Source of the DNA: Dokdonella sp.
Lineage (GTDB): Bacteria; Pseudomonadota; Gammaproteobacteria; Xanthomonadales; Rhodanobacteraceae
Assembly (NCBI RefSeq): GCF_017744955.1
Contig: NZ_JAGIAG010000001.1
Span: 744,001-808,000 of the forward strand
DNA: 64,000 nt
Direction: 5' to 3'
This document shows, piece after piece, positions 59,116 through 64,000 of this stretch (within the stretch, counting starts at the first letter, position 1; each line of letters begins with the position of its first letter). The notes under the pieces were generated by a model. It searched no databases. It was not told the origin of the DNA and saw nothing but the letters and a program-made list of their open reading frames with translations. The position numbers and the translations under genes are program-made.

Positions 59116-59354
59116 CTAAAAGTAGTGGTCGCGATCAGAGCCGTCGTAGCGACCGCCGGGCAGGCAGCAGTTCTTGAAATCTGCGCGCCGAACCGCATGG
59201 GCAGGGATCGTTGCGACCGAGTTTCTCGATCAGCAGCTTGTCGCCGTGCACGAGGCGCTCGCCGCGTTTGACGCGCGTCTCGGACGGGAAGCCTTTGCGA
59301 CGCTTACGCGTGATCTCGAAAGCAGGGTTCGGCGATTTCGCTGGCGTTCTTCAT
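59116..59354 (-). pseudogene. SEC-C motif protein gene broken by two single-base excesses
   Basis: ATG at 59354 with a perfect AGGAGG box and the frame [10 protein letters not shown] stops after 16 codons. Dropping one G of the GGG at 59325-59327 and one A of the AAA at 59177-59179 (plus-strand bases) restores a single 78-codon frame with [24 protein letters not shown] and F-K-N-C-C-L-P-G-G, a SEC-C zinc-binding motif. 239 bp equals 79 codons plus two extra bases. Either a recent pseudogene or two homopolymer sequencing errors. Confidence 0.8.
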
Positions 59355-59373
59355 GGCGCACCTCCTGTGGGAG

Positions 59374-59393
59374 GCTCACGTGTCCACGTGAGC
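59374..59393. promoter_or_regulatory. Hairpin upstream of the SEC-C gene
   Basis: GCTCACGTG-TC-CACGTGAGC, perfect 9-bp arms, between yqeY and the SEC-C start. It may be an RNA-processing or attenuation element inside the rpsU-yqeY-dnaG transcript. Confidence 0.5.
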
Positions 59394-59425
59394 GGTGGTG
59401 GCGGCCGACGCCGATCGAGTCGGAC

Positions 59426-59872
59426 TCAGCCGCCGAGCTTCTGCTTGATCAGGGCCGAGACCTTGCCCATGTCGGCGCGGCCGGCGACCTGCGGTTTGAC
59501 CAGGCCGACGACCTTGCCCATGTCCTTCGCGCCGCTCGCACCGGAGTCGGCGATCGCCTTCGCGACGACCGCGTCGATCTCGGCGTCGCCCAGCTGCGCG
59601 GGCATGTAGGCCTGGATCACGCCGACTTCGAATTCTTCCTTGGTCGCGAGATCCTCGCGCCCGGCGTCGCGGAACTGCGTGATCGAGTCGCGCCGCTGCT
59701 TCAGCATCTTCTCGATCACGGCGAGCACCTGCGCGTCGTCGAGCACGATGCGCTCGTCGACTTCGCGTTGCTTGATCGCCGCGTTGATCAGGCGGATCAC
59801 GCCGAGGCGGTCCTTGTCGCCGCCCTTCATCGCGGCCTTCATGTCTTCGCTGAGTCGGGCTTTGAGCGACAT
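59426..59872 (-). CDS. GatB/YqeY domain protein
   Basis: 148 residues. M-S-L-K-A-R-L-x-E-D-M-K-A-A-M-K, R-L-x-x-I-R-L-I-N-A-A-I-K-Q-x-E-V-D, and Y-M-P-A-Q-L are the YqeY signature. The fold resembles the tail domain of GatB and may bind tRNA; the exact role is unknown. It sits between rpsU and dnaG, as in many Proteobacteria. Confidence 0.94.
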   Translation of the reverse strand: MSLKARLSEDMKAAMKGGDKDRLGVIRLINAAIKQREVDERIVLDDAQVLAVIEKMLKQRRDSITQFRDAGREDLATKEEFEVGVIQAYMPAQLGDAEIDAVVAKAIADSGASGAKDMGKVVGLVKPQVAGRADMGKVSALIKQKLGG

Positions 59873-59889
59873 CGTCGTTTCCTCAACAC

Positions 59890-59919
59890 AAAAAACCGGC
59901 AGCGCGCGAGCGCTGCCGG
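59890..59919 (-). terminator. Terminator of rpsU
   Basis: Minus-strand stem CCGGCAGCGC / GCGCTGCCGG with a 4-nt loop, followed by a run of six T. It lies 54 bp past the rpsU stop and 17 bp before the yqeY ATG, so rpsU can be made alone while some readthrough supplies yqeY and dnaG, as known for the E. coli rpsU-dnaG operon. Confidence 0.92.
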
Positions 59920-59972
59920 CCGATGAACAGCCTCATCTTGAATGCGGACCTCGCGGACCGCATGGACGGGAA

Positions 59973-60188
59973 TCAGTACAGGCGCTGGCGCTTGGTCACG
60001 TCGCGCGAAACGCGGCGCAGGTGACGCTTGACGGCGGCGGCGCGCTTGCGCTTGCGCTCCTGGGTCGGCTTTTCGTAGAACTCGCGCTTGCGCACTTCGG
60101 CCAGGACGCCGGCTTTCTCGCAGGTGCGCTTGAAGCGGCGCAGGGCAAACTCGAACGGTTCGTTTTCGCGAACTTTGACGCTTGGCAT
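59973..60188 (-). CDS. rpsU: 30S ribosomal protein S21
   Basis: 71 residues: [21 protein letters not shown] and the basic C-terminus K-R-x-R-L-Y are unmistakable. S21 binds the 3' end of 16S rRNA and helps initiation. It is the first gene of rpsU-yqeY-dnaG and has its own promoter (60231-60260) and terminator. Confidence 0.97.
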   Translation of the reverse strand: MPSVKVRENEPFEFALRRFKRTCEKAGVLAEVRKREFYEKPTQERKRKRAAAVKRHLRRVSRDVTKRQRLY

Positions 60189-60230
60189 ATCTTCTCCGTT
60201 GATCGTCCCGGGCTGTCGGGAGAGCCGTGT

Positions 60231-60260
60231 ATTCTATCGCGATGGATCAAGACTTTGCAA
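60231..60260 (-). promoter_or_regulatory. Sigma-70-type promoter for rpsU
   Basis: On the minus strand TTGCAA, an 18-bp spacer, then TAGAAT; the -10 begins 43 bp before the rpsU ATG. The -35 lies inside the first codons of tsaD, so the two divergent genes share this stretch. Confidence 0.6.
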
Positions 60261-61288
60261 AGGCGGGCCTGTCCGGCCCGGTACTCGGCGTCGAAACCTC
60301 CTGCGACGAGACCGGCGTCGCGGTCTACGACGCCGGCCGCGGCCTGCTCGCGCACACGCTGTACAGCCAGATCCGCATGCACGCGGACTACGGCGGGGTG
60401 GTGCCGGAGCTGGCGTCGCGCGATCACGTCCGCAAGCTCCTGCCGCTGGTGCGCGAGACCCTGAGCCGGGCCGATCTGAAGGTGGCCGACCTCGGCGGCG
60501 TCGCCTACACGGCCGGGCCGGGCCTGGTCGGCGCCCTGCTGGTCGGCGCGACCGCGTCGCGCGCGCTGGCCTGGGCGCTTGGCGTGCCGGCGATCGCCGT
60601 GCACCACATGGAAGGCCATCTGCTGGCACCGCTGCTGGAGGCCGACCCGCCGCAGCCGCCGTTCGTGGCGCTGCTGGTCTCGGGCGGGCACTCGATGCTG
60701 ATCGAGGTCGCCGCGATCGGTCGCTACAGGCTGCTCGGCGACACCTTCGACGACGCCGCCGGCGAGGCGTTCGACAAGACCGCCAAGCTGATGGACCTGC
60801 CGTATCCCGGCGGCCCGGCGCTGGCCAAGCTGGCCGAGCAGGGCCGGCCCGGCGCGTTCCGCTTCTCGCGGCCGATGACCGACCGGCCCGGCCTCGACTT
60901 CAGCTTCTCCGGCCTGAAGACCCAGGTGCTGCTGGCCTGGCAGGCCAGCGACCGCAGCGAGCAGACCAAGGCCGACGTCGCGCGCGCGTTCGAGGAGGCG
61001 ATCGTCGAGACGCTGGCGATCAAATGTCGCCGCGCGCTCGCCGCGACCGGCGCGAAATCGCTGGTGGTGGCCGGCGGCGTCGGCGCCAATCGGCGCCTGC
61101 GCGCGCAGCTCGCCGAAGCCGGCTCGCGCGAAGGCTTCCGCACCTATTTCCCGCGGCCGGAGTTCTGCACCGACAACGGCGCGATGATCGCGCTGGCCGG
61201 CAGCCTGCGCCTCGCCGCCGGGCAGCACGAGGCGCCGGCGATCACGGTGCAGCCGCGCTGGGCCCTGGAGGCCCTGCCGGCGGTGTAG
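60242..61288 (+). CDS. tsaD: tRNA N6-adenosine threonylcarbamoyltransferase TsaD
   Basis: 348 residues, ASKHA fold. [13 protein letters not shown] near the N-terminus, the metal-binding H121-H122-M-E-G-H126, [16 protein letters not shown] and [13 protein letters not shown]. With TsaB/TsaE it makes t6A37 in ANN-decoding tRNAs. An in-frame GTG at 60227 would add five residues; I prefer the ATG. Its 3' end overlaps the convergent esterase gene by 47 bp. Confidence 0.95.
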   Translation: MDQDFAKAGLSGPVLGVETSCDETGVAVYDAGRGLLAHTLYSQIRMHADYGGVVPELASRDHVRKLLPLVRETLSRADLKVADLGGVAYTAGPGLVGALLVGATASRALAWALGVPAIAVHHMEGHLLAPLLEADPPQPPFVALLVSGGHSMLIEVAAIGRYRLLGDTFDDAAGEAFDKTAKLMDLPYPGGPALAKLAEQGRPGAFRFSRPMTDRPGLDFSFSGLKTQVLLAWQASDRSEQTKADVARAFEEAIVETLAIKCRRALAATGAKSLVVAGGVGANRRLRAQLAEAGSREGFRTYFPRPEFCTDNGAMIALAGSLRLAAGQHEAPAITVQPRWALEALPAV

Positions 61289-62192
61289 CGTTCGCCGCGC
61301 GCGGATGCGCGCGCACGAAGGCGAGCACGTCGTCCAGCACCGGTGCCTGCGCGTGCTGCGACGGCGACAGCGCGAACAGCAGCGTCGAGTGGTCGATCCC
61401 GGGATAGAGCTCGAGTTCGACTTCCTCGTGTTGCGCGCGCAACGCTTCGGCGAGCAGGCGGCTGTTGGCCGGGTCGACCTCGTCGTCGTCCTGGCCGTGC
61501 AGGAGCAGCATCGGCGGCTCCGCGCCGCGCACGAGATTCAGCGGCATCGCGCGCTCCTGTACCGCCTCGTCGTCGCCGAACACCGCCAGCATGTCGTCGT
61601 CGTCGGAATCCTGCGGCAGGAACAGATACACGCCGGCGAGGCCGATGCAGCCGGCGAGATCGCGCGGCTGCAGGCCGACGGCCGCCAGCCATTGCGGATC
61701 GGTGGCGAGCAGGGCGGCGATGTGGCCGCCGGCCGAGTGACCCATGACGAAGACGTCGTCCGCCTCGCCGCCGAACTCGCCCGCGTGCGTACGCGCCCAC
61801 GCGACCGCACGCGCGGCATCGGCCATGAAGCCGTCCGGCGCGACGTCCGGGACCTTGCGATAGTCCGGCACCATCGCGACCAGGCCGTGCGCGGCGAGCG
61901 CGTTGCCGACGAAGCGATACCAGCCGCGTTCGCCGTGCGTCCAGTCGCCGCCGTAGAAGAACACGACCACCGGCGCGTGCTCGGCGCGCGCGGGGCGATA
62001 GACGTCGAGCGCGAGTTCGCGGTCGGCGTCGAAGACCAGATCGCGTCGCTGCTCGACGCCGCCCGGCGTGTGCTCGGCGTTGAGGCTGGCGAACAGGACG
62101 CCTTGGCATGCGGCCAGCGTCGTCGCCGCCAGGAGAACGGCGGCGCGCAGGAAGACCGCCGTTCCGCCTCGTCGCTTCGGGCCCGGGTTCAT
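61242..62192 (-). CDS. Lipoprotein alpha/beta-hydrolase (carboxylesterase-like)
   Basis: 316 residues from the inner ATG, which gives a lipoprotein signal (T-T-L-A-A-C). The fold carries F-F-Y-G-G-D-W (oxyanion-loop HGG-like), G-H-S-A-G-G nucleophile elbow, H-G-Q-D-D-D-E-V-D (Asp) and I-D-H-S-T-L (His), the triad of hormone-sensitive-lipase/BD-FAE-type esterases. The acidic stretch S-D-D-D-D is unusual. It converges on tsaD with a 47-bp overlap. Substrate unknown. Confidence 0.85.
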   Translation of the reverse strand: MNPGPKRRGGTAVFLRAAVLLAATTLAACQGVLFASLNAEHTPGGVEQRRDLVFDADRELALDVYRPARAEHAPVVVFFYGGDWTHGERGWYRFVGNALAAHGLVAMVPDYRKVPDVAPDGFMADAARAVAWARTHAGEFGGEADDVFVMGHSAGGHIAALLATDPQWLAAVGLQPRDLAGCIGLAGVYLFLPQDSDDDDMLAVFGDDEAVQERAMPLNLVRGAEPPMLLLHGQDDDEVDPANSRLLAEALRAQHEEVELELYPGIDHSTLLFALSPSQHAQAPVLDDVLAFVRAHPRAANATPPAGPPGPSAAAP

Positions 62193-62255
62193 CGGCGGAG
62201 TATGCCTCGCCAATGCGCAAGGCTGTCGCCGTGCCGCGAAAGCGGCGATCATCTG

Positions 62256-62284
62256 CCCGGATTCCCGATCTCCGATTCCCGCCC
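62256..62284 (+). repeat. GATTCCCG repeat directly before folB
   Basis: GGATTCCCGATCTCCGATTCCCGCCC ends at the base before the folB ATG, so it replaces the usual ribosome binding site region; no GGAGG-like box is seen. It belongs with 23687-23780 and the stretch in fdsB. Confidence 0.6.
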
Positions 62285-62638
62285 ATGGACCGCGTTTTCA
62301 TCGAAGACCTGCGCATCGACACGATCATCGGCATCTACGACTGGGAGCGCACGACGCGGCAGACGATCGCGCTCGACGTCGAGATGGCGTTCGACAACAC
62401 CAGGCCCGCGGCGACCGATCGCATCGAGGACACGCTGAACTACAAGGCCGTGTCCAAGCGCCTGATCGCCTTCGTCGAGGCCTCGCATTTCGAACTGGTC
62501 GAGACCTTGGCGGAGCGCTGCGCCGCGATCATCCGCGAAGAGTTCGGCGTGCGCTGGCTGCGTCTGAAGCTGTCCAAGCTCGGCGCGGTGACCGGTTCGC
62601 GCGCGGTCGGGGTGATCATCGAGCGCGGCGAGCCGTGA
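62285..62638 (+). CDS. folB: Dihydroneopterin aldolase
   Basis: 117 residues. M-D-x-V-F-I-E-D-L-R-I-D-T-I-I-G-I-Y-D-W-E-R is the FolB start; D-T-L-N-Y-K-A-V and F-E-L-V-E-T-L-A-E-R contain the substrate-binding Tyr and Glu; the L-S-K-L-G-A-V region holds the catalytic Lys region. It makes 6-hydroxymethyl-dihydropterin. folK overlaps its stop (GTGA). Confidence 0.94.
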   Translation: MDRVFIEDLRIDTIIGIYDWERTTRQTIALDVEMAFDNTRPAATDRIEDTLNYKAVSKRLIAFVEASHFELVETLAERCAAIIREEFGVRWLRLKLSKLGAVTGSRAVGVIIERGEP

Positions 62639-63123
62639 CGGCGCGCCATCGCGCCTGGCTCAGCCTCGGTTCGAATCTCGAACCCGACCGCCATCTGCGC
62701 GCCGCGCTGGCCGAGCTGCGCGCGCGTTTCGGCGAGCTCTCGGTTTCGCCGGCGTATCGCTTCGCCGCGGTCGGTTTCGAGGGGCCGGACTTCGTCAATC
62801 TCGCCGTCGGCCTCGACAGCGATCTGGATCCCTACGCGCTGAACGACTGGCTGCACGCGCTGGAGGACCGCCACGGTCGCCGCCGCGACGTGCCGCGCTA
62901 CTCCAGCCGCACGCTCGACGTCGACATCGTGCTGTTCGACGACCTCGTTCTCTCGGGGCCCGGCCATCTGGAGATTCCGCGCCCGGAACTCGCCGAGCCG
63001 TTCGTGCTGCAGCCGTTGGCGGACATCGCGCCGGACCTGCGCGAGCCGCGCAGCGGCAAGACGCTGCGCGAACGCTGGGCGGAGTTCGGAGAACAGGCGG
63101 CGGGCGTCCGCGTGGACCTGTAA
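62635..63123 (+). CDS. folK: 2-amino-4-hydroxy-6-hydroxymethyldihydropteridine pyrophosphokinase
   Basis: 162 residues from GTG. L-S-L-G-S-N-L-E-P at the start, F-V-N-L-A-V-G, and R-T-L-D-V-D-I-V-L-F-D-D with P-R-P-E-L match HPPK. It takes the FolB product to the pyrophosphate for dihydropteroate synthesis. A pteridine-reductase-like SDR lies at the window end, so this is a small pterin gene group. Confidence 0.95.
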   Translation: MTARHRAWLSLGSNLEPDRHLRAALAELRARFGELSVSPAYRFAAVGFEGPDFVNLAVGLDSDLDPYALNDWLHALEDRHGRRRDVPRYSSRTLDVDIVLFDDLVLSGPGHLEIPRPELAEPFVLQPLADIAPDLREPRSGKTLRERWAEFGEQAAGVRVDL

Positions 63124-63140
63124 CCTGAATGCTGAAATAG

Positions 63141-63156
63141 TGTGATAGATTTCACG
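63141..63156. promoter_or_regulatory. CRP/Clp-type binding site
   Basis: TGTGA-N6-TCACG, 15 of 16 positions compatible with the CRP consensus (TGTGA-N6-TCACA), in the gap between folK and the hemerythrin-like gene. In Xanthomonas relatives the Clp protein, a CRP homologue that responds to c-di-GMP, binds such sites. Confidence 0.65.
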
Positions 63157-63202
63157 AATATTGCGCCGGAACAGGGGAGGCGCATCGTGCCTCGGGGGTG
63201 CC

Positions 63203-63757
63203 GTGGTTCGTTGGTTCGAACGCCTGTTTCCCGGCCGATCGTTGCCGGTTTCCTCTCTGTACGGCGCGGAAGGCGCAGATAGCCGTGGCGCGCTCCGCTT
63301 CCGCCCACGCCTGATCGGGCAGCTCCTGCAGGATCATCAGGATCTGCGCGCCGCGATGCGCGCGCTGCTCGATGCGTGCCGTCATCCCGACGAAGATCGC
63401 CGCATCCACGCCCTGCGCGAGGTCGCGGCGATCTTTCGCCGAAGCGGACTGGCGAAATCCGCGCAGCTCTATCCGTACCTGCGTTGGGGATTCCAGAACG
63501 ATCGCTTCGCCGCGCGGCAGCTCGAGGCCGTTCACGTCGAGGTGTCGCGTGGAATGCGCGGCGTCGACGCGATGCTCGAGGAATATCTCGCCGGCCCGTG
63601 GCTGAGCGGACAGCGTCGCCGTTTCGTCGCCGACGCGGCCAGGGCGGCGCAGCGATTGGCGGGCGCGTTGAAGCGGGAGGAGGCGAGCGTGTTTCCGCTC
63701 TATCTGCCGCCGGGGCAATATCGCCACGTGCGCGATGCCGCGGTCGCGGCGGCTTAG
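63203..63757 (+). CDS. Degenerate hemerythrin-like protein
   Basis: 184 residues from a GTG with GGGGG upstream (a TTG at 63161 would add 14). The helical pattern resembles the HHE cation-binding domain: D-H-Q-D-L-R-A-A-M in helix 1, A-x-L-Y-P-Y-L in helix 2, V-H-V-E-V-S-R in helix 3 and L-K-R-E-E-A-S-V-F-P-L-Y at the end. Several His/Glu ligands are missing (helix 2 lacks H and E-E, the last lacks its His), so oxygen or metal binding is doubtful. A CRP/Clp-type site upstream suggests second-messenger control. Function unknown. Confidence 0.6.
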   Translation: MVRWFERLFPGRSLPVSSLYGAEGADSRGALRFRPRLIGQLLQDHQDLRAAMRALLDACRHPDEDRRIHALREVAAIFRRSGLAKSAQLYPYLRWGFQNDRFAARQLEAVHVEVSRGMRGVDAMLEEYLAGPWLSGQRRRFVADAARAAQRLAGALKREEASVFPLYLPPGQYRHVRDAAVAAA

Positions 63758-63768
63758 TGCCAGGAGCG

Positions 63769-63855
63769 TTTTGACGCGGATCTTGCCGATGGACGCGGAT
63801 AGAGCACTCTTCCAGAAACTCTTGATCCGCGTTTTATCCGTGTCGATCCGCGTCA
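63769..63855. repeat. Imperfect inverted repeat, ATCCGCGT family, copy 2
   Basis: Left arm TTGACGCGGATCTTGCCGAT and a GACGCGGAT unit to 63800; right arm 63823-63855 with ATCCGCGT, ATCCGTGT and ATCCGCGTCA units. It matches 6604-6760 in both arms, with a shorter middle (about 22 bp against 73 bp). It lies between the convergent hemerythrin-like and SDR genes and may end both transcripts. Confidence 0.75.
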
Positions 63856-63861
63856 GAGGCC

Positions 63862-64000
63862 TTAAGGCCCCAGCAAGCTGCGCCCGCCGTCGACGCGGAC
63901 GATTTCGCCGGTCACGAACTTCGCGTCGCGCAGCAGCCACAGCGCGGTCGTGGCGACGTCTTCGGGCGAGCCGACGCGTTGCAGTGGCGTACGTGCGATC
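63862..64000 (-). CDS. Short-chain dehydrogenase C-terminus, pteridine-reductase-like
   Basis: The last 45 codons of a gene that enters from the right edge. T-P-L-Q-R-V-G-S-P-E-D-V-A-T-T-A-L-W-L-L and the C-terminal V-T-G-E-I-V-R-V-D-G-G-R-S-L match the end of classical SDR enzymes, in particular FolM/pteridine reductases. With folB and folK nearby it probably reduces dihydrofolate or pterins, but the catalytic Y-x3-K is outside the window. Confidence 0.8.
   Translation of the reverse strand, partial: IARTPLQRVGSPEDVATTALWLLRDAKFVTGEIVRVDGGRSLLGP

Overview
The window is very GC-rich (by eye about 70%), almost fully coding and entirely chromosomal. I see no insertion sequence, prophage, integron, CRISPR array, tRNA or rRNA. 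Gene content (fdsGBACD formate dehydrogenase, aa3 oxidase cluster with ctaG/SURF1/ctaA/ctaB, a type A PutA of about 1050 residues, CadC-like winged-helix/TPR regulators, TonB receptor plus exported peptidases) and the short hairpin repeats between genes point to a gammaproteobacterium of the Lysobacterales (Xanthomonadales), perhaps Rhodanobacteraceae. The lineage is inferred from family resemblance, not computed.

Layout. 1-4.35 kb: end of a secreted HAF-repeat-like gene, a CadC-like regulator translationally coupled to a methyltransferase, and the regulator of the formate dehydrogenase cluster, all on the minus strand. 4.5-11.2 kb: fdsG-fdsB-fdsA-fdhD(fdsC)-fdsD, an NAD-dependent molybdenum formate dehydrogenase with its maturation factors, preceded by two inverted-repeat operators. 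11.2-18.7 kb: secreted esterase, FadL-type porin, DUF808 membrane protein, GNAT acetyltransferase, putA. 18.7-27.4 kb: a 69-bp tandem repeat, then coxB-coxA-ctaG-coxC, a small reversed DUF2909 gene, SURF1, a SCO/thioredoxin-like protein, ctaA and ctaB, i.e. a complete aa3 cytochrome oxidase and heme A factory. 27.6-49 kb: exported or envelope proteins (S8 protease, jelly-roll protein, S9 peptidase, TonB receptor with an M19 dipeptidase homologue, Kelch protein), two transporters, glutathione peroxidase, a second CadC-like/TPR regulator and an FAD oxidoreductase. 47.8-53.7 kb: a QseBC/PmrAB-like two-component system, a beta-barrel protein, a PmtA-like methyltransferase, an orphan [2Fe-2S] protein and an MHS transporter. 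53.8-57.1 kb: DUF3617 protein, S11 DD-carboxypeptidase, TPR membrane protein. 57.1-60.2 kb: the macromolecular-synthesis group rpsU-yqeY-(broken SEC-C gene)-dnaG, divergent from tsaD. 61.2-64 kb: esterase lipoprotein, folB-folK, a degenerate hemerythrin-like gene behind a CRP/Clp-type site, and the end of a pteridine-reductase-like SDR.

Most notable. (1) Repeats of the kinds that sit between genes here also occur in frame inside three conserved genes, fdsB, fdsA and dnaG, where they add peptide insertions; this resembles the protein-coding palindromic elements of Rickettsia. (2) Three otherwise unrelated exported proteins carry the same nonapeptide, D-[ST]-I-F-x-[DN]-G-F-[DE], twice at the extreme C-terminus, a possible undescribed sorting or anchoring tag. 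(3) A 78-codon SEC-C gene between yqeY and dnaG is broken by two single-base excesses in homopolymers. (4) The M19 dipeptidase homologue behind the TonB receptor, the [2Fe-2S] protein, the S8 protease and FdsA each lack ligands or catalytic residues expected for their families.
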